From positions 1 to 64,000 of the forward strand of contig CAZMNN010000008.1 in NCBI GenBank assembly GCA_964567665.1: DNA of 64,000 bases. The letters run 5' to 3'. The notes below the pieces were generated by a model. It saw nothing but the letters and a program-made list of their open reading frames with translations, was not told the DNA's origin and made no database searches. Position numbers and translations under genes: made by a program. Below are positions 1 to 7,641 of the stretch, one piece after another; position 1 is the first letter of the stretch, and every line of letters begins with the position of its first letter. The DNA is from UBA1731 sp964567665. GTDB taxonomy: Bacteria; Verrucomicrobiota; Kiritimatiellia; RFP12; UBA1067.

Positions 1-421
1 GCTGCGCCGCCGGGAGATGCTGCGTGCCGGAATCGATGCGGATGACCATGTAGTCCGGCGGCGTGTTCGTCGCCCACGCCGTCACACGCGCCGTCACCGG
101 CAGTTTGCGCGGCAGGAGCATATTGGGCCAGCTCTTCTCCGGTCGCCACCACATTCTGCGCGTCGCACCGCTTTCGCCATCACCCACTTCGATGACCTTG
201 TGCACGTCTCCGGTGACGTTGTTGAACTTCGCGCCGCCGATGGACACGCCGTTCGTAAGGAAGTCCACCGTGACGATGGCCGTCTCGCTGAGCTTGTATT
301 CCACTGTGACCCTGCACGAGCTTACGTCCTGACTGAGCGTAACATCGCTCACCACCGGCTGTGCGGATGCACAGAGCGCCGCACCGAGCGCGGCGCAGAG
401 AATTGATGCCGAAAACTTCAT
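1..421 (-). CDS. SUMF1-family-like exported protein, N-terminal part (tandem copy A, partial)
   Basis: The gene starts at ATG 421 (AGGAAAGGAC ribosome-binding region upstream) and runs off the left edge of the window, so only about 140 codons are visible. The protein begins with a signal peptide (MKFSASILCAALGAALCASA) followed by a beta-rich N-terminal domain. It matches the N-terminus of the neighbour at 483-1922 at roughly 85 percent identity by eye, with no indel over about 390 nt (constant offset 1501 bp). The catalytic-fold SUMF1 domain is expected beyond the edge and is assumed only from the paralogue. Function is unknown; an extracellular or periplasmic binding role is likely. Confidence 0.75.
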   Translation of the reverse strand, partial: MKFSASILCAALGAALCASAQPVVSDVTLSQDVSSCRVTVEYKLSETAIVTVDFLTNGVSIGGAKFNNVTGDVHKVIEVGDGESGATRRMWWRPEKSWPNMLLPRKLPVTARVTAWATNTPPDYMVIRIDSGTQHLPAAQ

Positions 422-482
422 TGTGTACGTCCTTTCCTGTCAGTGAGATTGATTTACCGCACAACGATCCGCGTTGCTTCCG

Positions 483-1922
483 TCAGGGCAGGGTCAGGCA
501 CAGGCGGAAACCGACATCCGTGTTCGGGCTAAGTCCCCAAACTCCGTTGCGATACGGCACAAGCGTAGTGCCCAAACCCGTCTTCCACGAGCCTCCGCGA
601 ATGACGCGCAGCCTTCCGTTATTGTTGCTATCCTTATTTGCGATGGTCGACGGACCGACTGGATCGACATAGACGCAATCGCTTGAAGTGTCTGCAAAAT
701 AACTCGTGTTGTTGTACAGCACATAGTTGTCAAGACACATCTCATTCACATTTCCCGTCATGTCGTAGATGCCCCAGTCATTCGGTTCATACGACCCGAC
801 GATGGCCGTACCGCCGGCAGAGGGCGGCGTAGTCGCAACGGCATTCTCCGGAGCAACAGTGATGTCCATGGACAATTCGCAACGTGCATATCGCGCAACG
901 CGGGCGGTGGATTCCAAAGTTTCGGGGGAGTCGGCAGACGATCCAAGCTTCAGAATCTCACCGTCCGGCAAAACACCGCCTTTGCCTGCGCGAGCCGCGA
1001 ACTCCCACTGTGCATCAGTCGGCAGATCGAACGCCTGCCCCGTAATCTCTCTGACACTCCACAGCGCATTAGGTGTGGCGTCGGTACCGTCGCTCTTCAT
1101 GATCTCGTGTCCGCTCTCAGGCCAGTACTTGCGCTTTCCGTTCTCAATTGTATTGTTGCCATCGTAGTTGACCCAACCGCGCAGTTGGTGCATTCCAATG
1201 TTCTCGACCGGACGCATCCTATGGTCTGCGGTGAAGAACGACAGATTGTTGGTGTACTGCGTGGCGCCGCCGCTGTCTTTGTATTTAATTTTTACGTTAA
1301 GGTGTTCAAACTGCCTCTGCGTCATCTCGTAGATGCCGATATAGAAATCGTTCGTCAATTTGACATAATGCGGCGGGGTTGCCTCGGCCACGTTACATTC
1401 CCCTTCCGCCCTGCCGCAGCGGAACTTCACGTTCGCCGCCGGACACTTCCGGAACACGAGATAGTCCGTCTTGCAGAGGTCGTTCTGCACGCCGCCGGGG
1501 AACGGAAGCGCGTCCGCCGTCTNNNNNNNNNNATCGATGCGGATGACCATGTAGTTCGGCGGCGTGTTCGTCGCCCACGCCGTCACACGCACCGCAACCG
1601 GCAGATCTCTCGGCAGGAGCGCATTACGGCAACCCTTCTCGGGACGCCACCATATTTTGCGCACCGTGCCGCTTTCGCCATCACCCACCGAGACGACCTT
1701 ATGCACATCACCGACAACGTTGTTGAACCTCGCACCGCCGATGGACACACCGTTCGTCAGGAAGTCCACCGTGACGATGGCCGTCTCGCTGAGTTTGTAT
1801 TCCACCGTGACCATGCACGAGTTTACGTCCTGGCTGAGCGTGACGTCGCTCACCGCCGGCTGTGCGGATGCGCAGAGCGCCGCACCGAGCACGGCACAAA
1901 GAACCGATGCCGAAAACTTCAT
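483..1922 (-). CDS. SUMF1 (formylglycine-generating-enzyme fold) exported protein, copy B, spanning an N gap
   Basis: This is a 479-aa exported protein. Residues 1-20 form a signal peptide, residues about 22-130 a beta-sandwich-like domain, and residues about 185-479 a SUMF1/FGE-sulfatase-fold domain. Typical family motifs are DFYIGIYEMTQRQ, LPTDAQWEFAARAG, YDMTGNVNEM, RVIRGGSW and a C-terminal VGFRL. In true formylglycine-generating enzymes the segment after RGGSW carries the two catalytic cysteines. Here it reads KTGLGTTLVPYRNG and has none, so a binding role is more likely than oxidase activity (inference). The ORF crosses ten Ns at 1523-1532, so its continuity is not proven. It starts 32 nt after the stop of the 79-aa gene at 1955-2194 and probably shares its transcript. 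Confidence 0.8.
   Translation of the reverse strand: MKFSASVLCAVLGAALCASAQPAVSDVTLSQDVNSCMVTVEYKLSETAIVTVDFLTNGVSIGGARFNNVVGDVHKVVSVGDGESGTVRKIWWRPEKGCRNALLPRDLPVAVRVTAWATNTPPNYMVIRIDXXXXTADALPFPGGVQNDLCKTDYLVFRKCPAANVKFRCGRAEGECNVAEATPPHYVKLTNDFYIGIYEMTQRQFEHLNVKIKYKDSGGATQYTNNLSFFTADHRMRPVENIGMHQLRGWVNYDGNNTIENGKRKYWPESGHEIMKSDGTDATPNALWSVREITGQAFDLPTDAQWEFAARAGKGGVLPDGEILKLGSSADSPETLESTARVARYARCELSMDITVAPENAVATTPPSAGGTAIVGSYEPNDWGIYDMTGNVNEMCLDNYVLYNNTSYFADTSSDCVYVDPVGPSTIANKDSNNNGRLRVIRGGSWKTGLGTTLVPYRNGVWGLSPNTDVGFRLCLTLP
1523..1532. other. Scaffold gap (10 N)
   Basis: A run of ten N bases lies inside the duplicated SUMF1-type gene, exactly where copy A is cut by the window edge in the equivalent position (about 22-31). 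A round-number gap in a repeat is typical of an assembler scaffold join, so the true length and the linkage of the two flanks are uncertain. Confidence 0.95.
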
Positions 1923-1954
1923 TGTGTATGTCCTTTCCCGTCTGTGAGATTGAT

Positions 1955-2194
1955 TTACCGCACAACGATCCGCGTTGCGCCTGAAATGCTGCGGAAGCGT
2001 CCAAGTCCGTTCGAATCGGAGCCCTCCGTGCCGAACGTCTCGATGCCGCCAGTTGCGACACAGGTCGCAGATGAGCTGACTTCCGCCGTGCGGGCTGTTG
2101 CATCATACACCCACGGCACATCATCGGCCGCCGCCGTCAACGGCAAGGCCACAGCAAGAGCCGCCGCAGCGGCAATCCGTTCTGCCATATTCAT
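1955..2194 (-). CDS. 79-aa exported mini-protein (signal peptide plus V-x-x-R-type tail)
   Basis: It starts at ATG 2194, with AAAGGA eight bases upstream; the internal ATG at 2188 is less well spaced. The signal peptide MNMAERIAAAAALAVALPLT closely resembles that of the giant protein at 46604-50467 (MDMRKRIAAAMAFAVVSALP), and the leader DNA before both starts is also similar (…GCAACATG). The mature part is only about 55 residues and ends ATRIVVR, like the C-termini of the giant beta-strand-repeat proteins here (SMVISIR, GMVITLR, TVVIVR). It could be a genuine small secreted protein or an internally deleted remnant of a giant one. It is the first gene before the SUMF1 pair. Confidence 0.65.
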   Translation of the reverse strand: MNMAERIAAAAALAVALPLTAAADDVPWVYDATARTAEVSSSATCVATGGIETFGTEGSDSNGLGRFRSISGATRIVVR

Positions 2195-2241
2195 GTTGCG
2201 ATTCCTTTCGGTTAGAGGCCTACTTTTCCCAACAGGCAGCG

Positions 2242-2270
2242 AATATAGCATATGCTTTTTTTTTTATCAA
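2242..2270 (-). promoter_or_regulatory. A-tract promoter upstream of the 79-aa gene
   Basis: On the minus strand TTGATA (2265-2270) is followed by a 17-nt spacer, half of it an A-tract, and TATATT (2242-2247). The same layout precedes the giant beta-strand-repeat genes at 21.5 and 46.6 kb. Confidence 0.55.
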
Positions 2271-2349
2271 CCCAAATGAGCGAAAAATGTTTTTTGCGCA
2301 GTTTGCCATAAGAACGGACACTCTCGGCAAGCGGGGTGGGGGTATCCGC

Positions 2350-2655
2350 TTGCCAAATACTGGACACTGTGAGAAACTGGAGGCATGAACATGTCACGAA
2401 TGGCGACAACCGAATACATCGGCGCAAAGCGCATGGCATACGCCCAGGCCGACCGCACATAGAGAATGCGAATGCTTGACGCAGGCATCTCATGTCTCCC
2501 GGATAGCGCAGGCACCTCGAAGCGCACAAGGCTGACCTCAGCGGAATGGTGCGCCGCAGGTGCGTTCTGAATCGCCTGAAGAAGATACGGCGGCGTATGC
2601 AGGAGCAGTATAAACCGCGTCAATGAAAGATCGTTGAGTGTCCAGTATTTGACAA
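2350..2655. mobile_element. Terminal-inverted-repeat-bounded 306-bp segment (MITE-like or IS remnant)
   Basis: CAAATACTGGACACT (2354-2368) and its exact reverse complement (2637-2651) face each other. Extending outward by TTG/CAA with one mismatch gives repeats of 18/19 over 2350-2368 and 2637-2655. A degenerate direct copy of the right repeat follows at 2681-2703 (GAGTGTCC…TATTTGACAAA). Inside, a Shine-Dalgarno GGAGG precedes an ATG near 2391, but the frame stops after about 25 codons (TAG at about 2459), then stays open for about 33 more. No transposase is recognisable. The surrounding 2195-2851 stretch otherwise shows only the promoter at 2242-2270 and no supported gene. Confidence 0.45.
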
Positions 2656-2851
2656 AACAGAAACCGCCGGACTATTTGCGGAGTGTCCTTCCTATTTGAC
2701 AAACTGGGTAATATCTAATGGGTCAGCAAAAAATAAAGGACGGCCATGTGGATCGACGAAGAGGAAGGCTATACCCCTTTACAAGTCACCAGCAACACCC
2801 ACGACATATGCGAATCGAAGACTTTCTGCGTCACTTGGGGTGCAATTCGCA

Positions 2852-3772
2852 CTACGCAAGCCTGACACGCGGATCGAGCCACGCGTACAGCAAGTCGGTC
2901 ACAAGATTCACACCCTGATACAGAAGCGCACCCAGCACAACAACAGCTCGCACAACGGCCATGTCGCTGGAATGGATGGCGTTGATGGACACGTTTCCCA
3001 ATCCCGGTATCCCAAAGAAGCTTTCAAGCATCAGCGAACCGGTGAACAGATACGGAATCGCAAGCGACACGTACGTCACTATGGGGATGAGCGAGTTGCG
3101 GAGAACATGGACGAAAAGCACACGCGCAGAGGAAAGCCCCTTCATCCGCGCAGTGCGGACGTACGGCTTGTATATCTCGTCGAGAATCGCCGTGCGGAAG
3201 AACCTCACGTCCACGCCAAGTCCGGAGACGATGCCTATCAGAACCGGCAGGACAAGATAGAATGCGTTTTCATAGCCCCATACCGGAAACAGCCGCAGCT
3301 TGAACGCCAGCAGAAACTGCCCCGCAAGAACCCACACTACATAGTTGACGCTCATGAGCACGGTCGAGCCGACAAGCACAACCCGGTCGAACAGGCCGCC
3401 GCGCCATGCGGCGCAGAGCATCGCCAAGGTCAACCCAAGCGCAGTGCCGCCAAGCAGGATCGGAACCGTAAGCGAAAGCGACGGACCCACTCCGCGCTTC
3501 AGCACGTCCAGCACCGGCTCGTCCGCCTCCGTTGACACTCCGAAGTCACCGTGCGCCAGATCCGTGCAGAACCTCGCAAACTGCTTCGGCAAGGGAAGGT
3601 CGTATCCGTACTTGTGGTTGAACGCGGCTATCGACTCCTTCGTGGCGTTCTTGCCGAGTATCACCTGCGCGGGCGAACCGCCCACCACATTGAACAGAAG
3701 GAACGTCAGCACGATTATCCCGAAAGTCGTCGGAACAACCTCTACAAGCCGTTTCAACACGTACTTCAGCAT
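2852..3772 (-). CDS. DppB/OppB-type ABC transporter permease
   Basis: A 306-aa integral membrane permease of the binding-protein-dependent peptide/nickel type (DppB/OppB family). It has an N-terminal transmembrane helix (residues about 8-30, VVPTTFGIIVLTFLLFNVVG), a periplasmic loop with the family-typical GDFG, and several further helices. The cytoplasmic EAA-type loop appears as YVRTARMKGLSSARVLFVHV. The start at 3772 overlaps the upstream stop (3766) by 7 bp, giving translational coupling, so I prefer it to the upstream in-frame codon at 3814. No partner permease (DppC), ATPase or binding protein follows, and the gene ends the operon. The substrate is unknown; cell-wall peptides would fit the neighbourhood but are not shown. 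Confidence 0.85.
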   Translation of the reverse strand: MLKYVLKRLVEVVPTTFGIIVLTFLLFNVVGGSPAQVILGKNATKESIAAFNHKYGYDLPLPKQFARFCTDLAHGDFGVSTEADEPVLDVLKRGVGPSLSLTVPILLGGTALGLTLAMLCAAWRGGLFDRVVLVGSTVLMSVNYVVWVLAGQFLLAFKLRLFPVWGYENAFYLVLPVLIGIVSGLGVDVRFFRTAILDEIYKPYVRTARMKGLSSARVLFVHVLRNSLIPIVTYVSLAIPYLFTGSLMLESFFGIPGLGNVSINAIHSSDMAVVRAVVVLGALLYQGVNLVTDLLYAWLDPRVRLA

Positions 3773-5829
3773 GGCTTTCTGCTGTTGACGAAACGTATGA
3801 ACAGGTTGCGGCACTCGTCAAGATTCGCCGCCTGCCACATCAGCGCCCGCATCAGGAACTCCTTCTTCTCCGTGAACGAGAACCTGCCTGGAATCGGCGG
3901 AGAGAACCGTATCAGCTCCTCCCTGTACCGCGTAAGCCGAAATGACATCGCACGGGTGCGGGATTCAAAGCCAGCAAGGAAACGCTCGCACAGCATCGTC
4001 CGCCTTGCCGGCGTCACCTCGCGGTCACGCACGAACGCAAGGAACGCATCAGCATAGGCAAGCATGTAGAACTTTGCGGCGGCCTTGAAATTCCTTTCGG
4101 TGCAGGAGATGTCCGGCCAGCCGCACGTGCCGCGAAGGGAGCACGTGGAGACTCTGCCCGGCATGAGCCTGTCCAGCTCCGCATCCCACGTGAAGCGGTA
4201 TATCTCCTTGCCGACGCCGAACAGTGCGGACTTCGACCCCTCATCGTACTTCTTCATCACGAGGTTCTGCGCTGCGGCATCCCCCATCAGGAATACGCAT
4301 CTATCCTGCGAAACGGAGTCCGAAATCAGGTTCGCGGGAAGCCGGCTGAGCGGTTCTCCCGCGCAGCGCGTACGGATATAGTAGTCGTACACGCGCCCTC
4401 CGCCGAGCGACACATGGCGCAGGATCCGGTACTCCGGAAGGCTTACGCCGACGGCTTTCAGGCACTCGATCCTCGCAAGCACGTATGCGCCGTATCCGTT
4501 GTTCAGGCTCGACAGCCGCTTCTCGACGAACGACGACACCAGCGGGCGGCAGTTCGTCTTGAACGATATCTCCCGCGTCTGCCCCTTGCCCAAGGCCACT
4601 CCATCTTCGCCATCCTCGTCCTCAGTCCGAAGTTCGTAGACGTTTGCGTACTCAATGAACTCATCCTTGCTCAAGATCTGGCGGACATTCGAGAGAAGCA
4701 CCTCGGTACGGCTGTCCGCACCGACATGGAACATCGGCGCACCGTTGACGAACGTCGCACCCGGAAGCGCCGTGCGGCGAGCGTCAAACGCAAACGCCGC
4801 ACCTTCGCCGGATGTGGCGTACACCTCGCCCGTAAGGTTCATGTAAAGCGACTGCAGGAACTCCTTCGACGTCTCATCGGCAAATTCCGGGCGCGTAAGC
4901 AGCGAACGGAACTGGGCATCAATCTCCGAAATGCGCATCGACGCCCTTCCGGGATCGGCGTCGGCATCGCCGAGCAGCTCCTCAAGTTCAGGGACGATTT
5001 TCTCAAGCGCACTTCCGCGAAGAAGTCCGAAAAGCTCGATCTCATGATGTCCATGAAACTTCGGCATGCGCATGAACGACACCGCATTGCCTTCGAATAC
5101 GCCGACCATTTCGGAGAGTGCAGTGCGGAACGCCTGAAAATCAGTGCGGGCAAGTCCGGCGAACCTGTGGAACTCCGGCCATGAAAGGAAGTGGACGCCC
5201 TTCACGGAATGGTAGTAGTTCAGCGTGGACGATATGCGCTTGCGGCTCTGCGCAACGGCGGCGCGGATTCCGGCCGTAGACCACGCAAGCGGCTTCACGC
5301 GCCACTCCTGGCCAAGCTCGCGGTAGTGCTGAAGCGTCTCGTCGTTGCGTTCGGCCATCACCACATCCTCGAGAGAGAGGCCGAGACCGTGCACGAGCCA
5401 GTCATCGAGCGTCACCACCTTGGCGCACGGAACGCTGCGCTGCGATATCTCCAACCTGCCGCCCACCACGTTGGCGACAAGCACCGAATACGTCATGGCG
5501 TCCGAACGTCGCTCCGGAGGCAGATCGCACAGATCCCACAGTTTGCCGGAGAGCAGCGGCAGCGCCGCAACGCTGTGGTTGCCGCCCGTCACCGTTATGA
5601 GATGTCCGAACGTCCCTGGCACAAGGTCGTTCTTCTCGACAAGAAGGACGGATGCGTGTTCGTCCATGTGCTGCCACACGTCGCGCTCGAACACTATCGT
5701 GTCGTTGCCGAGATCGAATGCATGAAAGCGCTTCGGGGCGCCCATGACCTTCGCGACAACGCAGCCGGGACGCTTTGTTGCGTCGCTTCGCAGCTTCCTG
5801 AAGAAACTCTTTATCCGTGACTTTCGCAT
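3766..5829 (-). CDS. Large protein of unknown function, coupled to the permease
   Basis: A 687-aa protein that I do not recognise. It has no signal peptide and no clear membrane segment, a basic N-terminus (MRKSRIKSFFRKLRSDATKR), and a C-terminal half containing FLMGDAAAQNLVMKKYD and KEIYRFTWD. These vaguely recall nucleotide-binding or phosphotransferase-like folds, but this is not enough for an assignment. It starts 36 nt after the MurU-AmgK fusion and overlaps the permease start by 7 bp, so it is almost certainly co-transcribed with both. A cytoplasmic role in the same salvage or envelope process is inference only. Confidence 0.7.
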   Translation of the reverse strand: MRKSRIKSFFRKLRSDATKRPGCVVAKVMGAPKRFHAFDLGNDTIVFERDVWQHMDEHASVLLVEKNDLVPGTFGHLITVTGGNHSVAALPLLSGKLWDLCDLPPERRSDAMTYSVLVANVVGGRLEISQRSVPCAKVVTLDDWLVHGLGLSLEDVVMAERNDETLQHYRELGQEWRVKPLAWSTAGIRAAVAQSRKRISSTLNYYHSVKGVHFLSWPEFHRFAGLARTDFQAFRTALSEMVGVFEGNAVSFMRMPKFHGHHEIELFGLLRGSALEKIVPELEELLGDADADPGRASMRISEIDAQFRSLLTRPEFADETSKEFLQSLYMNLTGEVYATSGEGAAFAFDARRTALPGATFVNGAPMFHVGADSRTEVLLSNVRQILSKDEFIEYANVYELRTEDEDGEDGVALGKGQTREISFKTNCRPLVSSFVEKRLSSLNNGYGAYVLARIECLKAVGVSLPEYRILRHVSLGGGRVYDYYIRTRCAGEPLSRLPANLISDSVSQDRCVFLMGDAAAQNLVMKKYDEGSKSALFGVGKEIYRFTWDAELDRLMPGRVSTCSLRGTCGWPDISCTERNFKAAAKFYMLAYADAFLAFVRDREVTPARRTMLCERFLAGFESRTRAMSFRLTRYREELIRFSPPIPGRFSFTEKKEFLMRALMWQAANLDECRNLFIRFVNSRKPC

Positions 5830-5865
5830 TTCCGGGATTCCTCAGTGGCGTTTTTCGTCAACCTT

Positions 5866-7641
5866 TCACACCGAGCCGCAGCGGCACGATGATGCATGGG
5901 CGTGTCCGCCCGACAGTTCGACAAGTCTGTGCGAAAACTCCGCCGTTGCGTTCAGTCCGGCCTCATGCGCGGCATGGTGCAGGTTCTCTGCGGCGCGGGA
6001 CACGTACTTCGCGAACTGGGGCTGTCCGGCGGATACGAGTCTGCAATAGGCGCCGAGCGCCTGGCACAGCCTCTGCACGGCCGCAAGCGCGATGGATTTC
6101 TCCGACGGCGCACCCGGCGCATTCGCCGCGACGCCGGCAAGAAGCCTGCGGTCTGAAGCGTCCATGCGCACATACGGATCGTACAGGAGCGACGCGACAT
6201 CGTACGCCGCCGGGCCGAGCCGCATACCCTGATAGTCGATCATGTACGGATGCTGAAGGTCTGACGCCCGGTACAGGAGGTTTGCGCTCTGGAAATCACG
6301 GTGCACAAGCGTCTGCGGCTCATCGGCAAGCGCAGCGGCGACACCTTCCAGCTCGCCGCGCACATCATCGGGAATGCCCTCCATTCCATAGCGGCCGATC
6401 AGACATTCGCGCTCAAAGAGATTTCGCTCCCACGCAAAGAGCGCGGCATCGAACGGAGGCTCAAGCACCGGCAGAGACTTTCCGGCCGACGCAACCTTCC
6501 AGAGCGACTTCAGCATCTCAACGGCGGGAATATAGAGCCTTACTACATCCGTCCCCTTCTCGTTCGCCAACGCCTCCAACGAGCGTCCGTCGACGTACTC
6601 CGTCGCGTAGGCATTGCTGTCCGGAAGGTCGGCAAGCAGTTTTGGGACGCGCACGCCGCATCCGTCAAGGAAGCGCGTGAGCGGGGCAAACCTCGTGTTT
6701 GCGTTCTCCTTCCGCACGGTCTCGTACACCACCGCAAGCGCACTGTCCGACACCCCTTCTCGATAGAGACGGTAGAGCATACGGTCAGATCCACGCGCAT
6801 CGAGGAACTCGGCCAAAGTGCTTTCGTCCTTCCATCCGAGCGCGGCAACCACTGCGTCAAGCCGCCTGTCCCCGAAAAGCGAAGGCGCCATGGTGCCGGA
6901 GTTGAGTTCCCGGAACGTCGCCACCGTGCCTGCATCGCACCAGCACGCTTCCGGCTCCTGCACCCCGACGACAAACTTCGCATCGTTCATCATCGCGTTC
7001 TCGTACGCATCAACGACAGAGCAGAAGCCTTCGCCGTTTACGCCCTCCGCCGGACGCGGCGGCGGAAGATGCCGCAGGACATCCGGAGACAGCAGAGCCA
7101 CTCCGCAGTACGTGTACGTGCCGGGGTATCCCGCATCGTCCGACTTCCAGTTGCATATGCGCCCTTCACGATCGGCTTCGACCGTTCGCGGCCCGAAATC
7201 CTCCGACATCCAGCAGGACGCGAAACGTCCGCTCCTCTCGAACGCCTCCTCAATAGGCTCCGGATCCAAATCCTCAACGACGATGTCACCGTTCACAAGC
7301 CAAAAAGGCTCGTCGCCGATCCATCCCTCCAACGGACGCAAAGCGCCGCCTGTTCCGAGAATCGCATCCTCACGGGACACGGTTATGCTTACACCCTTGC
7401 GGACGCCACCACCAGATTCTCCAGCACCGCAATATTCAGAGACGAACCTTTCAATCTGATCAGCATGACAGTGCGCGTTGACCTTGATGTCCTCCACGCC
7501 CCACGACACGAGCATATCGAGAACCCTCGCAAGCATAGGCTCGCCCATGATCGGCAGGAGGGGCTTTGGACGCGCCACCGTCAACGGTCTCAGGCGCGTT
7601 CCGAAGCCCGCCGCGAGAACTATGGCCTTCCTTACCGCCAT
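5866..7641 (-). CDS. MurU-AmgK-type fusion: nucleotidyltransferase plus aminoglycoside-phosphotransferase-fold sugar kinase
   Basis: A 591-aa two-domain enzyme. Residues about 1-230 are a sugar-1-phosphate nucleotidyltransferase (LAAGFGTRLRPLTVARPKPL, NGDIVVEDLD, WCDAGTVATF) of the MurU/mannose-1-P guanylyltransferase type. Residues about 270-570 are an APH/choline-kinase-fold kinase with the catalytic loop LVHRDFQSANLLY and MIDYQGMRLGPAAYD. In Pseudomonas these activities are separate adjacent genes: AmgK phosphorylates MurNAc/GlcNAc at C1 and MurU makes the UDP-sugar, a peptidoglycan recycling shortcut. Here they appear as one polypeptide, with nucleotidyltransferase first. The start overlaps the upstream gene end by 10 bp. 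The exact sugar and nucleotide are inferred; a GDP- or other hexose-1-P role remains possible. Confidence 0.82.
   Translation of the reverse strand: MAVRKAIVLAAGFGTRLRPLTVARPKPLLPIMGEPMLARVLDMLVSWGVEDIKVNAHCHADQIERFVSEYCGAGESGGGVRKGVSITVSREDAILGTGGALRPLEGWIGDEPFWLVNGDIVVEDLDPEPIEEAFERSGRFASCWMSEDFGPRTVEADREGRICNWKSDDAGYPGTYTYCGVALLSPDVLRHLPPPRPAEGVNGEGFCSVVDAYENAMMNDAKFVVGVQEPEACWCDAGTVATFRELNSGTMAPSLFGDRRLDAVVAALGWKDESTLAEFLDARGSDRMLYRLYREGVSDSALAVVYETVRKENANTRFAPLTRFLDGCGVRVPKLLADLPDSNAYATEYVDGRSLEALANEKGTDVVRLYIPAVEMLKSLWKVASAGKSLPVLEPPFDAALFAWERNLFERECLIGRYGMEGIPDDVRGELEGVAAALADEPQTLVHRDFQSANLLYRASDLQHPYMIDYQGMRLGPAAYDVASLLYDPYVRMDASDRRLLAGVAANAPGAPSEKSIALAAVQRLCQALGAYCRLVSAGQPQFAKYVSRAAENLHHAAHEAGLNATAEFSHRLVELSGGHAHASSCRCGSV

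Larger units (their letters stand above)
477..1978. repeat. Tandem duplication unit of about 1.5 kb (SUMF1 gene plus upstream spacer)
   Basis: The sequence up to 477 matches the sequence up to 1978 with a constant 1501-bp offset. It includes the gene start and the upstream spacer, which contains GATTGATTTACCGCAC on the plus strand. Similarity stops abruptly after GCGTTGC (471-477 and 1972-1978), which marks the duplication junction. The junction lies inside the last codons of the 79-aa gene, so a second out-of-frame remnant of its tail (reading ATRIVVR then stop) survives between the two SUMF1 copies. Confidence 0.75.

Noticed and set aside
2267..2623. 118-codon minus-strand frame inside the inverted-repeat segment
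   Set aside because: No motif, crosses the promoter region of the 79-aa gene and one terminal repeat, and no ribosome site was seen.
2696..3535. 279-codon plus-strand frame opposite the permease
   Set aside because: Antisense to a clear membrane permease; Arg/His-rich shadow.
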